Origin: CAVWCW01 sp963753615
GTDB lineage: Bacteria > Pseudomonadota > Gammaproteobacteria > Chromatiales > Chromatiaceae
NCBI GenBank assembly: GCA_963753615.1
Contig: CAVWCW010000015.1
Location: 26,122 to 90,121, forward strand
DNA length: 64,000 nt
Direction of reading: 5' to 3'
The notes beneath the pieces were generated by a model, which saw only the letters and a program-made list of their open reading frames with translations, did not search any database and was not told the DNA's origin. Below, piece after piece: positions 9,872 through 22,340 of this stretch; positions within the stretch are counted from its first letter, which is position 1; the number at the start of each line of letters is the position of its first letter. The position numbers and the translations under genes were made by a program.

Positions 9872-10581
9872 ATACCAATCTCCAGTCGCTGTATACATTT
9901 TGTTATGTCGTGCTTGCTTGCCTGGGTCATGCTCGGGGCCGTAACACCCCGCGGGTCCCCCTATCGCGTCCACTGCGGAGGGGGTTTCCAAAAACGGCTA
10001 ACAGGTTCAGGCTTTCGGGTGGGTAAGCCAATGACGTAAGTCAAACCGCTGCGGATTCGTTGGGGGCGATGCCGGTCTCCTCGGGAGTTGCGGTCCGTTG
10101 CTGTGCCGATGGAGTGGAAACATCGCCTCCGCCTTCTGAAAAGTAGTCCAATATCCGGGTAAGCGCCAGCCAGGCGCGCGCTCGGGGGCGGAGGTGAAGG
10201 CTGCAGCGGTCTACACCGATCGGCAAAGAACTCCCGTTTTGGGCCCGGCTTCGCTATTATATGCGGTCCTTTCAGGGGACTCCCCGGCGCGGGGCCGGGG
10301 TGGGGATACCGGCCGCGGAGGAGAAATAGAATCGCGGCCAGCGTCTTCACAGGGAAACGTCGAAACCAGGCCATCCCTGGCTTTTGTCGCAGGGCTTTCG
10401 AAGACGCGGATTCCGAAAGCCTTCATTTTCAATCGCTTGGGGTGATTGAGGATAGCGGGGTATCCCGCCCCTAAGGGAAACCCCGCAGATTGGCTTTCGC
10501 CAGGCTGGATCGGGTCGGGACGGTTCGACGCAGCATATTCTTCAGCCATCCGGGCAGGCCCGGAACTTCGCGAGTTCGGTC
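9872..10581. other. Intergenic region between TRAP operon and murA
   Basis: These 710 bases separate two divergent transcription units and should hold both promoters. I see no protein-like reading frame; the short frames on either strand lack recognisable motifs and good start sites. The only clear structure is an inverted repeat at 10455-10486, listed separately. The bolA/mla genes that often precede murA are absent. Confidence 0.5.
10455..10486 (+). promoter_or_regulatory. Stem-loop in the murA leader
   Basis: gcggggt (10455-10461) pairs with accccgc (10480-10486). After one mismatch, tccc pairs with ggga inside, leaving an 8-base loop. It lies about 95 bases before the murA start and has no T run, so it is not a standard terminator. 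It may be a leader structure, but this is a guess. Confidence 0.3.
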
Positions 10582-11841
10582 ATGGATAAACTCATTATTA
10601 CGGGCGGCGCCCGCCTCGACGGCGAGGTGCGAATCAGCGGGGCGAAGAATGCTGCGCTGCCGATCCTGGCTGCCACCCTGCTGGCCGAGGGGCCGATGGT
10701 CGTGGCCAATGTGCCGCACCTGCACGACATCACCACCACCATGGAACTGCTCGGGCGCATGGGGGTCAAGCTGGTGGTGGATGAGCGCATGCGGGTCGAG
10801 GTCGATACCGCCACTATCCACGATTTCTCCGCCCCCTACGAACTGGTCAAGACCATGCGCGCCTCGATCCTGGTACTGGGGCCCTTGCTGGCCCGCTTCG
10901 GGCGCGCCGACGTGTCCCTGCCCGGGGGCTGTGCCATCGGCTCGCGGCCGGTCAATCTGCACATCGACGGCCTGCGCGCCATGGGCGCCGATATCCGGGT
11001 GGAAAACGGCATCATACGCGCCCGCGCCAAGCGCCTGCGCGGGGCCCGGCTGATGCTCGACATCGTCACCGTCACTGGCACCGAGAACCTGATGATGGCG
11101 GCGGCCCTGGCGGACGGCGAGACGTTGATCGAAAATGCCGCCCGGGAGCCCGAGGTGGTGGACCTCGCTGAGTGCCTGAACAAGATGGGGGCCAAGATCT
11201 TCGGCGCCGGTACCGACAGCATCCGCATCGAAGGCGTGGAGCGGCTGTTCGGCACCGACTACCGGGTCCTCCCGGACCGCATCGAGACCGGCACCTATCT
11301 GGCGGCGGCAGCCATCACCGGCGGTCGCATCCTGGCCCGGGATACCCGCCCGGATCTGCTCGACGCGGTGCTGCTCAAGCTGCGCGACGCCGGCGCCGAG
11401 ATCAAGACCGGGGAGGACTGGATCAGCCTCGACATGTACGGCCGGCGGCCGCAGGCGGTGGATGTGCACACCGCTCCCTATCCGGCCTTTCCAACCGATA
11501 TGCAGGCCCAGTTCACGGCGCTGAACAGCGTGGCCGAGGGGGTGAGTACGATTACCGAGACGGTGTTCGAGAACCGCTTTATGCACGTGCACGAGATGCG
11601 CCGCATGGGCGCCAACATTCGGCTCGAAGGCAATACCGCCATCTGTACGGGAGTGCCCCAGCTGACTGCCGCCCCGGTCATGGCCACGGACCTGCGCGCT
11701 TCCGCGAGCCTGGTGCTGGTGGGGCTGGTGGCCGACGGCCGGACCATAGTCGACCGCATCTACCACATCGACCGCGGCTACGACTGCATCGAGGAGAAGC
11801 TGGCCGGTATGGGGGCGCACATCCAGCGCCTGCCGGGCTGA
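10582..11841 (+). CDS. murA: UDP-N-acetylglucosamine 1-carboxyvinyltransferase
   Basis: A 419-residue enzyme that transfers enolpyruvate from PEP to UDP-GlcNAc, the first committed step of peptidoglycan synthesis in the cytoplasm. Visible hallmarks are SGAKNAALP with the conserved Lys22, the active-site loop LPGGCAIGSRP with Cys117 (the residue attacked by fosfomycin), and the repeated EPT-fold motifs. Length is normal for the family. It is followed by hisG after 30 bases, the usual murA-his arrangement in gammaproteobacteria. Confidence 0.98.
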   Translation: MDKLIITGGARLDGEVRISGAKNAALPILAATLLAEGPMVVANVPHLHDITTTMELLGRMGVKLVVDERMRVEVDTATIHDFSAPYELVKTMRASILVLGPLLARFGRADVSLPGGCAIGSRPVNLHIDGLRAMGADIRVENGIIRARAKRLRGARLMLDIVTVTGTENLMMAAALADGETLIENAAREPEVVDLAECLNKMGAKIFGAGTDSIRIEGVERLFGTDYRVLPDRIETGTYLAAAAITGGRILARDTRPDLLDAVLLKLRDAGAEIKTGEDWISLDMYGRRPQAVDVHTAPYPAFPTDMQAQFTALNSVAEGVSTITETVFENRFMHVHEMRRMGANIRLEGNTAICTGVPQLTAAPVMATDLRASASLVLVGLVADGRTIVDRIYHIDRGYDCIEEKLAGMGAHIQRLPG

Positions 11842-11871
11842 ACCTCGCGGCCCACCGAAATCCTAAGGTAA

Positions 11872-12543
11872 GTGAGCGTGAAATTTCACACCCCGATAAC
11901 CATTGCCCTGTCCAAGGGCCGCATCTTCAACCAAAGTCTGCCGCTGCTGGCCGCCGCCGGTATCGAACCGTTGGACGACCCGGAGACCAGCCGCAAGCTG
12001 ATCCTCGACACCAACCGGCCCGAGGTCCGGCTGGTGATCATCCGCGCCACCGACGTGCCTACCTATGTCCAGTACGGTGCCGCTGACGTCGGTGTGGCGG
12101 GCAAGGACGTGTTGCTGGAACACGGCGGCGCGGGCCTGTATGAGCCGCTGGACCTGCGCATTGCCCGCTGCCGCCTGATGGTGGCCGGGGTGCCCGGGAC
12201 CAGCCTGTCGGGCAACCGGTTGCGCATCGCCACCAAGTACGTCAACTCCGCCCGGGAGTTCTTCGCCGGGCGCGGCCAGCAGGTGGAGATCATCAAACTC
12301 TACGGCTCCATGGAACTGGCGCCGCTGGTCGGCCTGTCCGACCTGATCGTCGATCTGGTAGAGAGCGGAGGCACGCTCAAGGCCAACGGTCTGGTGCCGC
12401 TCGAGCACATCCGAGACATCAGCTCGCGCCTGGTGGTCAACAGGGCCTCCTGGAAGATGAAGCACCCCGACATCCTGGGCCTGCTGGAGGCCCTGCGCGG
12501 GGCGGTGCGCCAATCCGAAGCCGAAGAAGGTACAAGCCAATGA
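11872..12543 (+). CDS. hisG: ATP phosphoribosyltransferase, short form
   Basis: A 223-residue protein that joins ATP and PRPP in the first step of histidine synthesis. Motifs include ALSKGRIFNQSLPLL at the N terminus and VDLVESGGTLKANGL, the PRPP-binding loop. The length shows the short HisG form, which lacks the C-terminal regulatory domain and needs the partner HisZ; no hisZ lies in this window. A GTG start at 11872 follows TAAGG by four bases; another GTG six bases later is also possible. Its last four bases overlap hisD. Confidence 0.96.
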   Translation: MSVKFHTPITIALSKGRIFNQSLPLLAAAGIEPLDDPETSRKLILDTNRPEVRLVIIRATDVPTYVQYGAADVGVAGKDVLLEHGGAGLYEPLDLRIARCRLMVAGVPGTSLSGNRLRIATKYVNSAREFFAGRGQQVEIIKLYGSMELAPLVGLSDLIVDLVESGGTLKANGLVPLEHIRDISSRLVVNRASWKMKHPDILGLLEALRGAVRQSEAEEGTSQ

Positions 12544-13842
12544 CCGGGATTAGACGCCTGAACGCCGCGGCAGCGGGTTTCGATCGGCAGCTCGAGGAAC
12601 TACTGGCCTGGGAGTCGGTATCCGACGCCGGGGTGCAGCGGACGGTGGCCGAGGTCATCGACGCCATCCGCAGCCGCGGCGACGCCGCCCTGGTGGAATA
12701 CACCGCTCGTTTCGACCACTGGAGCCCGGCGGATGCCGCCGCTCTGGAGGTCCCTCCGGTGCGCCTGCGGGAGGCCTGGGATGCGCTCCCTGCGCAACAG
12801 CGTCAGGCGCTGGAGCAGGCCGCCGCGCGCATCCACGCCTATGCCGAGCGCCAGAAGCTGGACTCCTGGTCCTACACCGAGGCCGACGGCACCCTGCTCG
12901 GACAGCAGGTGAGCCCGCTGGACCGGGTCGGACTATACGTGCCCGGCGGCAAGGCGGCCTATCCCTCCTCGGTGCTGATGAACGCCATTCCGGCCAAGGT
13001 GGCGGGGGTGGAGGAATTGATCATGGTGGTGCCCACGCCCGCCGGCGAGACCAACCAGCTGGTGCTCGCCGCTGCCCAAGTGTCCGGGGTGGACCGGGTG
13101 TTCGCCATCGGCGGCGCCCAGGCGGTGGCGGCCCTGGCCTATGGCACCGAGACCGTCCCCGGGGTGGATAAGGTCGTCGGGCCCGGACAATATCTACGTG
13201 GCCACCGCCAAGCGCGCGGTGTTCGGTCAGGTCGGCATCGACATGGTGGCCGGTCCCTCCGAGATCCTGGTGGTTTGCGACGGCGAGACCGACCCGGACT
13301 GGATCGCCATGGACCTGTTCTCCCAGGCCGAGCACGACGAAGACGCCCAGGCCATACTGCTGAGCTGGGACGGCGCCTTTCTGGACCGGGTGCAGGCCAG
13401 CATCGATCGGCTGCTGCCGGAGATGGAGCGCAGCGAGATCATCGCCGCTGCGCTCGGCGGGCGCGGCGCCCTGATCCAGGTGCGCGACCTCGACCAGGCG
13501 GTGGAGGTGGCCAACGTCATCGCCCCGGAGCACCTGGAGTTGTCCCTGGCCGAGCCCGAGGCGGTGGTCTCGCGCATCCGCCACGCCGGCGCCATCTTCA
13601 TGGGCCGCTACACCGCCGAGGCCCTGGGCGACTACTGCGCCGGGCCCAACCACGTGCTGCCGACCTCGCGCACCGCCCGCTTTTCCTCGCCGCTCGGGGT
13701 CTACGATTTTCAGAAGCGCTCGAGCCTGATCATGGCCTCTGCCGCCGGTTCCAAGAGCCTCGGTCAGGTGGCCTCGGTGCTGGCCCGGGGCGAGGGCCTG
13801 ACCGCGCATGCCCGCTCCGCCGAGTACCGCCGGGATGACTGA
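12540..13842 (+). CDS. hisD: Histidinol dehydrogenase with one frameshift
   Basis: Zinc enzyme oxidising L-histidinol to L-histidine in two NAD-dependent steps. The first frame reads correctly to VDKVVGPG; the second continues IYVATAKRAVFGQVGIDMVAGPSEI, containing the family signature, and finishes with HARSAEYRR near the expected C terminus. A single extra base near 13187 (ggacaat where GGC AAT is expected) explains the break. About 433 residues when joined, normal for HisD. The start overlaps the hisG stop by four bases and the end overlaps hisC by eight, so the operon is intact. The frameshift sits in a highly conserved stretch, which favours sequence error. Confidence 0.95.
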
Positions 13843-14929
13843 GGGCCGGGACGCCGCCGCTCTGGCCGCCCGCTGGGTGCGCCCCGAGATCCGCGCCCTG
13901 GCCGCTTATCATGTGCCGGACGCGGCGGGTTTGATTAAACTCGACGCCATGGAGAACCCCTATACCTGGCCCGAGGCCCTGCGCCGCGAATGGCTGGAAC
14001 TGCTGCTGGAGGTGGACGTCAACCGCTACCCGGACCCGGGGGCCCGCGAGCTCAAGCAGCGCCTGCGCCACTGCATGGGCATTCCCGCCGATGCCGAGCT
14101 GCTGCTCGGCAACGGTTCCGACGAGCTGATCCAGATGATCCTGCTCACCCTGGCTCAGCCTGGCCGGGTGGTGCTTTCGGTGGACCCGGGCTTCGTCATG
14201 TACCGCATGATCGCCGGCTTCGTCGGCATGGATTATGTCGGCGTGCCGCTGCAGGCCGACGGCTTCGGCCTCGACGTGCCGGCCCTGCTGGCCGCCATCG
14301 AGCGACACCAGCCGGCGGTGCTGTTTCTCGCCTATCCCAACAATCCCACCGGCAATCTGTTCGACCCCGGGCAGATCCGCGAGCTGATCGGCGCCGCCCC
14401 CGGCTTGGTGGTGGTGGACGAGGCCTATGCCCCGTTCGCGGACGCCAGCTTCATGGGCGAGCTGGGCGGAGCCCCCAACCTGGTGGTCATGCGCACCGTC
14501 TCGAAGATGGGCCTGGCCGGCCTGCGCCTGGGGTTGCTCGCCGGCCCCGCCGCCTGGCTGGAGGAGATCGACAAGACCCGTCTGCCCTACAACATCAATA
14601 TCCTGACCCAGGTCAGCGCCGACTTCGCCCTGCGCCACCAGGACGTGTTCGACGCCCAGACCGAGACCATTCGGGCCGACCGTGTCCGTCTATTCGGCGA
14701 GTTGCAGGCCCTGGATGGCGTCACCCCCTATCCCAGCGATGCCAATTTCATCCTGCTGCGCGTGCCCCAGGGCCGTGCCCCCGAGCTGCACGCCAGCCTG
14801 CGCCTAGGCGGGGTACTGGTAAAGAGCCTGCACGGCGCCCATCCGCTGCTGGAAGACTGCCTGCGCATCACCGTCGGCCGTCCGGACGAGAACACCGCCT
14901 TTCTGCGGGTGCTGACTGCGGCGCTTTGA
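13835..14929 (+). CDS. hisC: Histidinol-phosphate aminotransferase
   Basis: A 364-residue PLP enzyme of fold type I that converts imidazole acetol phosphate to histidinol phosphate. Seen are YPDPGARELK, GNGSDELI, the YPNNPTGN substrate segment, DEAYAPF with the PLP aspartate, and RTVSKMGLAGLRLG with the Schiff-base lysine. I start at the ATG at 13835, overlapping the hisD stop by eight bases, instead of a longer frame beginning inside hisD. Confidence 0.95.
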   Translation: MTEGRDAAALAARWVRPEIRALAAYHVPDAAGLIKLDAMENPYTWPEALRREWLELLLEVDVNRYPDPGARELKQRLRHCMGIPADAELLLGNGSDELIQMILLTLAQPGRVVLSVDPGFVMYRMIAGFVGMDYVGVPLQADGFGLDVPALLAAIERHQPAVLFLAYPNNPTGNLFDPGQIRELIGAAPGLVVVDEAYAPFADASFMGELGGAPNLVVMRTVSKMGLAGLRLGLLAGPAAWLEEIDKTRLPYNINILTQVSADFALRHQDVFDAQTETIRADRVRLFGELQALDGVTPYPSDANFILLRVPQGRAPELHASLRLGGVLVKSLHGAHPLLEDCLRITVGRPDENTAFLRVLTAAL

Positions 14930-15038
14930 GCGGCGCCCCCGGGCTGTGACGGCGCTCAATCCAGCGCAGCGGAGGATCGACACCGGCCCGGCTCGCCGGA
15001 AGACCTCCAATTCTGCTATATAGAGTTGTCTGCGCCCG

Positions 15039-15061
15039 CCCAAGCCCCGCGCGGGCTTGGG
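15039..15061. promoter_or_regulatory. Inverted repeat between hisC and the RND adaptor gene
   Basis: cccaagccc (15039-15047) and gggcttggg (15053-15061) form a 9-bp stem with a 5-base loop. No T run follows on either strand, so it is at best a weak terminator of the his operon. It overlaps the most upstream possible start of the RND adaptor. Confidence 0.45.
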
Positions 15062-15123
15062 TGGCCGATCCCCTCATCTCTCAGTGGCCGGCTCGCCTCG
15101 CGAACCGGCTCAGGGCCCAGCAT

Positions 15124-16304
15124 GTGAATACCCCTGGCCGCACCAAAATCATCGTCGGTTTTCTGTTGCTGGGCCTGGGCGCGCTTGGCTGGCAGCTCTA
15201 CCAGCGCTTGGCCGCCGACGCCGAGGGGCCGGAGCGGGGCGGCCCCCAGCCGGCAGTGCCGGTAGAGGTGGCGGCCATCGAGCGTGGTCCGATCGAATGG
15301 CGGAGGGCCTTCACCGGCACCCTGGAGGCCCTTGCGGAGTTCGTGGTGGCGCCCAAAGTGGGGGGGCGCATCGAACAGATCGACCTGGACTTGGGGGATA
15401 CTGTGACCCGGGACCAGCTGGTGGCGCGTCTGGACAATGCGGAGTTCGTGCAGGCGGTGGAGCAGGCCCGAGCCGATCTGGCGGTGGCCGAGGCCAATCT
15501 GGCCGAGGCCGAGAGCCTGTTGCAGATCGCCAAGCGGGAACTCGACCGCAACGATCGCCTGCGCGAGCGGGGTCTGAGTTCCGAGTCCCAGACCGATGTG
15601 GCGATGGCGGACCTGCTGGCCAAACAGGCCCATGTCAAGGTCACCAAGGCCCAGCTCACCCGGGCCGAGGCGGAGCTGGAGACGGCGCGCATCCGCGGTG
15701 GCTATACCCAGGTGACCGCGGGCTGGCAGGGCGGCAACCAGCAGCGTCTGGTGGCCGAGCGTTACGTCGACGAAGGCGAGACGGTGGCGGCGAACGCGGC
15801 CCTGCTGCGGATCGTCGAGCTGGATCCGATCACCGCCGTGATGTACGTCACCGAGCGCGACTACGGGCGCTTGGAGCGCGGCCAGGAGGCGCTGCTGAGC
15901 ACCGACGCCTGGCCGGACGAGCGCTTCCAGGGCCGCATCCAGCGCATCGCCCCGGTGTTTCGCGAGAGCGTGCGCCAGGCGCGGGTGGAGCTGCGGGTCG
16001 ACAACCCCGAGCAGCGCCTCAAGCCGGGCATGTTCGTGCGTGCCGAGGTGGTGCTCGAGCGGGTGGCGGAGACCTTGGTGGTGCCGGAGGCGGCGCTGAC
16101 CCGGCGCGAACAGAGCGATGGGGTGTTCGTGGTGCGCCCGGACGGCCAGGCTGTGGACTGGCGCGAGGTGCGCCTGGGCATCCGCCAGGACGGCCGGGTC
16201 CAGGTGTTCGGCGAAGGCCTGCAGGGGCGGGTGGTGGTGCTCGGCCAGCAGTTGCTGGACGAGGGCTCCTCCATCGCCATTGTCCAGGGGCCCGCGGCGG
16301 CGCC

Positions 16305-16308
<4 letters not shown>
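15124..16308 (+). CDS. RND efflux periplasmic adaptor (membrane fusion protein)
   Basis: A 394-residue HlyD/AcrA-type adaptor. An N-terminal membrane anchor (IIVGFLLLGLGALGWQLY) is followed by a lipoyl half-motif (VVAPKVGGRIEQIDLDLGDTV), an alpha-helical hairpin rich in Ala/Glu (about residues 100-180), a second lipoyl half and beta-barrel (VDEGETVAANAALLRIVELD), and a C-terminal membrane-proximal domain. It bridges an inner-membrane RND pump to an outer-membrane channel. The GTG at 15124 gives a standard anchor and has AGGG upstream; an alternative GTG at 15061 lies on a hairpin. The stop overlaps the pump start (ATGA). No outer-membrane factor gene is adjacent. Confidence 0.9.
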
Positions 16309-19416
<3,108 letters not shown>

Positions 19417-19584
19417 GCAGCCAGAATCGAATCCCCCGGCCCCGGTGTCTGAGCCCATGCATCGGGTTAAAACTCTGGAAGGGATCTTTCCCGCTGCGTC
19501 CTCCCGGCCTTCTTGGATCCGCAACCCTTCTGCGCTTCCGCCCCCCGGCTTCCAGTTCGGTTATCGGCTATCGCTGTCTTTGAA

Positions 19585-19920
19585 CCTAGAAAGAGCAGTT
19601 GACCGCTCCATTCTGACAGTAAGAAACTGAAATGTAGGAACAAGCCTTCGATTTATCTCTTCACCGATTCGGTGATCCAGGCTACGGGGCGCATGGCGCG
19701 CTTGCGGCGGCGTATGGTCCGGTCCTGTTCCAGACGGAACCTGACATTTCCCACATCCCTGTGGGTCGCTGCGTTGCAACTCCTTGGAATAGATTGACTA
19801 TTCCGCGTCGTTGCGCCTCGGCTTTGGCTTCCTGCGTCGCCCTACCTCCTGCATCCATGCAGTCGTTGCCCTACACCCCCGAAAGCACACCCTACACCCG
19901 GTCCAACTGCTCTTTCTAGG
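19585..19920. mobile_element. MITE-like element, copy A
   Basis: A 336-bp stretch bounded by a terminal inverted repeat: cctagaaagagcagttg at 19585-19601 and its complement at 19904-19920. Flanks are ttgaa (left) and ttgat (right), a 5-base target duplication with one mismatch. The inside holds no protein gene. A core of about 100 bases (19773-19871) containing a hairpin ggaatag-attga-ctattcc (19786-19804) is shared with copies B and C. The lack of a transposase makes this a non-autonomous element. Confidence 0.85.
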
Positions 19921-19949
19921 TTGATCCCGTTTCAGACAACTGTGATAGT
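19921..19949 (+). promoter_or_regulatory. Possible promoter at the right end of MITE A
   Basis: TTGATC (19921-19926) and GATAGT (19944-19949) are separated by 17 bases and each match the sigma-70 consensus at four of six positions. The -35 box is made by the target duplication next to the element. It would drive the methyltransferase gene starting 46 bases further. Weak evidence. Confidence 0.3.
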
Positions 19950-19994
19950 TTTTGGGTTTTCGATCGGCACGAGCGTTGACCGGTGGTCATTGAC

Positions 19995-20804
19995 ATGAAC
20001 CAGGACTATATCCACGGTTTCTCGGCGGCCGAACAGGCTCGCCTGATAGAGCAGGCCGATATTCTCGCGCCGAAGGTGTTCTCCGGTGTGGATTATTCCG
20101 GCGCCGGGAATATGCTCGAGATCGGTTGCGGGGTCGGGGCTGAATTGAAGCAGGTTGCGCGCCGCTGGCCAGGGGTGCACGTGACGGGGGTAGATCTGAG
20201 CGGGCCTCATCTGCGAGCCGCTGCAAGGCACCTGGCGCCGGAACTGGCCGGGGGCACCGCCGCGTTGGTGCGGGGCAACGCGCTGGCGCTGCCCTTCAGG
20301 GATCGCAGCTTCGATCGGGTGATCACCATCTGGATGCTCGAACATGTGCCGGACCCGTGTGCCGTCCTGCGCGAAGCGCTGCGGGTGCTGCGGGACGATG
20401 GGGTAATGGTCTGTACCGAAGTGGACAATGCCTCGTTTCATTTCGATCCCCCGCAGGCGGCCATTGCGGACTGGTGGGCGCGTTTCAACAGGCTTCAGAT
20501 GCAGCACGGCGACCCCTTCGTCGGTGGCCGGCTGGCGGAGATCGCGGCCTCCCTGGGGGCGAAGGGAATTCAGGTCGAGCCGGTGCCGGTGATATCGAGC
20601 CGCGCCGAGCCAGCGCGTCGGCTGCAACAGCTGGATTATCTGCGGGCCCTGCTGCTGTCCGGGGCAGAAACGATGCTGCGCCGCGGTCTGGTGGACCGAA
20701 CCGATTGCGAAGCCCTGAAGGCGGCGTTCGAGGCGGTGCGCGCCAAGCCGGGTGTCGAGTTTCAATACAGCGCCGTGCGCCTCAGTTGCGGTCGCGGCTA
20801 CTGA
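19995..20804 (+). CDS. Class I SAM-dependent methyltransferase
   Basis: About 269 residues from the ATG at 19995 (a GTG at 19983 is also possible). The Rossmann-type motifs are clear: motif I MLEIGCGVGAE, the acidic residue after strand 2 (VTGVDLSG), an FDRVITIWMLEHVPDP motif IV, and a helical C-terminal extension. It belongs to the Methyltransf_11 type; the substrate (small molecule, lipid or protein) is not evident. It lies between two MITE copies and points toward a convergent two-gene unit. Confidence 0.85.
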   Translation: MNQDYIHGFSAAEQARLIEQADILAPKVFSGVDYSGAGNMLEIGCGVGAELKQVARRWPGVHVTGVDLSGPHLRAAARHLAPELAGGTAALVRGNALALPFRDRSFDRVITIWMLEHVPDPCAVLREALRVLRDDGVMVCTEVDNASFHFDPPQAAIADWWARFNRLQMQHGDPFVGGRLAEIAASLGAKGIQVEPVPVISSRAEPARRLQQLDYLRALLLSGAETMLRRGLVDRTDCEALKAAFEAVRAKPGVEFQYSAVRLSCGRGY

Positions 20805-20830
20805 TTGCGGCCGGGGTGGGTTCCGCGCTG

Positions 20831-21184
20831 TCACAGGAAGGGTGGTGTGTCCGTGAATCCATTTCTGAAAGGCTTGCCGTGGCGTGCGAACAGGTCCTCG
20901 AGTTCCGCGAGATTTTCCGGTGTGAGCCCCTGTTCCATGGTTCTCAACACATCGGTCATCAAACCAATTTTTCGGACCACCCGAATCTCTTGGTCTGATT
21001 GGTGCACACCGGTGAGCAGCAGCAGCCATGCCAGGGGTTTGCCGGAGGCATGCGCCGGCAGCGGGGGGTTGGACTCGATTTTTTCGATCCAAGCGTAGAT
21101 CTGTCGTAGCGGCGAACCGCTCAGGAGCCGGGTATGCCAGGCGTCATCCCGGAACTCCGAGAGGATGGCCGCGGTCGGCTTCAT
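20831..21184 (-). CDS. Small partner protein of the HG/C protease-like gene
   Basis: A 117-residue protein with no family I recognise. It is acidic and Leu-rich, probably helical (IYAWIEKIESNP, LRTMEQGLTPENLAELEDLF). Its ATG follows the stop of the upstream protease-like gene by only three bases, so the two are translated together. This position and size fit a cognate inhibitor or immunity protein, or a regulatory partner. That is inference from gene order only. Confidence 0.65.
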   Translation of the reverse strand: MKPTAAILSEFRDDAWHTRLLSGSPLRQIYAWIEKIESNPPLPAHASGKPLAWLLLLTGVHQSDQEIRVVRKIGLMTDVLRTMEQGLTPENLAELEDLFARHGKPFRNGFTDTPPFL

Positions 21185-21187
21185 GAC

Positions 21188-21874
21188 TTATTTGCCTCGC
21201 TCGTTGGCCCAGGGTTTCTTTTCGTCGTCATAGGCGGTGCGGGTATAGGCGTATACGATGCTGCCCGACTGATCGGCAATCAGCTGCGGGATGCTGCCGT
21301 TGCCCACGTTGCAGGAGAGGATCCAGATCTCCGCCCGGCCATAGAATTTGCTGCTGTTGAAGAAAGGTAGCCAGGTGGACTTGTTCGAGGCCTTGAGGTT
21401 CAGGGTGTCGCCGGTATTCGGGCCGTCGCCGGAGCCCGTGGCCAGAATATCCTTGTTGCCGTGACCACCGATAATAAGTTGTTTGAAACGCTTGGTCTCC
21501 TTGGCGGTGTCGATCTTCATTTTTTCCCCCAGATCCGCCAGGGAGACATGCCTTTTGGCGCTGAAGCGTTTCGCCACACCTTCATCGAAGCCATTGTCCC
21601 AGGACTTTTTCTGCGGCTTCTCCACCGTCGCCAGATTGGTGGCGGTGCCGGTCGCTTCCGTGTTGGGGGATTTCGGGCTGAACTGCTTGACTCCGTCCGG
21701 CACGCCTTGACCGCCATTGTCGTCCGATTTCTTTTTGCTGCCGTGGGGTTTGGCGTCCCGCCCCAGGGCGTTGCGCACTGAGTCGTGCTGGCGGCTGGAG
21801 GTTCGCCTGGCGTGTTCGGGTGCGGCGGAACGGCGGTCGATTCCCGGGCGATGTTCGGCGTGGTTTAGTTCCAT
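21188..21874 (-). CDS. Putative clan CD (caspase-like) cysteine peptidase or effector
   Basis: A 228-residue protein (start ATG complement of 21872-21874). The first 90 residues are hydrophilic and disordered-looking (many Lys, Ser, Asn). The C-terminal half has a hydrophobic strand ending in His-Gly (QLIIGGHGN) and, about 60 residues on, a strand ending in Cys (IWILSCNVGNG). This His-Gly plus Cys pattern is the catalytic dyad layout of caspase, gingipain, CHAT and DUF4347-type domains. No signal peptide or membrane segment. The disordered N-terminal region, the small size and the tightly linked partner resemble bacterial effector or toxin genes. The enzymatic activity is not proven by the motif alone. 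Confidence 0.6.
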   Translation of the reverse strand: MELNHAEHRPGIDRRSAAPEHARRTSSRQHDSVRNALGRDAKPHGSKKKSDDNGGQGVPDGVKQFSPKSPNTEATGTATNLATVEKPQKKSWDNGFDEGVAKRFSAKRHVSLADLGEKMKIDTAKETKRFKQLIIGGHGNKDILATGSGDGPNTGDTLNLKASNKSTWLPFFNSSKFYGRAEIWILSCNVGNGSIPQLIADQSGSIVYAYTRTAYDDEKKPWANERGK

Positions 21875-21965
21875 CGGAGCACTCCCCACAGGGTTCCTTT
21901 CGCTTGAGTATAGTCCAGCCCTGCCGGGAGCAAACGGTCATCGGGGCCATGGCAATCCGTATTAA

Positions 21966-22250
21966 CCTAGAATCCTCAGTTGACCGCTTCGAGCGATACG
22001 CAGGTAGATGGTTTACGAACGGAAACGCGCTTGGTTCAGTTTCACTCACTGGGTGAACGCCGCTACGACCTCCAGTGCACGCCTCCCACGGCGCCTGGCT
22101 GCATTATAACTCGTTGCAATAGATCGACTATTCCGCTTCGTCATGCCTCGGCTTTGGCTTCCTGCGTCGCTCTACCTCCTGCATCGATGCAGTCGTTGCC
22201 AGACACCACGCGAGACGCACTCTGAAGGCCGTCGAACTGAGGATTCTAGG
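21966..22250. mobile_element. MITE-like element, copy B
   Basis: A 285-bp element with terminal inverted repeat cctagaatcctcagtt (21966-21981) and its complement at 22235-22250, flanked by perfect 5-bp direct repeats attaa (21961-21965 and 22251-22255). The inside shares the conserved core with copies A and C. The middle of its terminal repeat (atcctca) differs from A and C (aagagca), but both ends of B changed together, marking it as a second subfamily. Confidence 0.88.
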
Positions 22251-22340
22251 ATTAAGGGAGTTGCGACCTCGAGCCACAAAGAGGGCAACGGGGCGCTGGC
22301 CGGAGGCGCACGAGCGACCCCGGACCGGCTTTGACGCGCT

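Noticed and set aside
10471..11820. Minus-strand open frame of 449 codons over murA
   Set aside because: murA on the plus strand has all catalytic motifs; the long antisense frame is a by-product of high GC at third positions.
13180..13195. Programmed frameshift in hisD
   Set aside because: No slippery heptamer or stimulatory structure, and HisD is not known to use recoding; a single base error fits better.
15061..15123. Upstream GTG start for the RND adaptor
   Set aside because: It lies on the arm of an inverted repeat and adds 21 hydrophilic residues before the anchor; 15124 fits the family.
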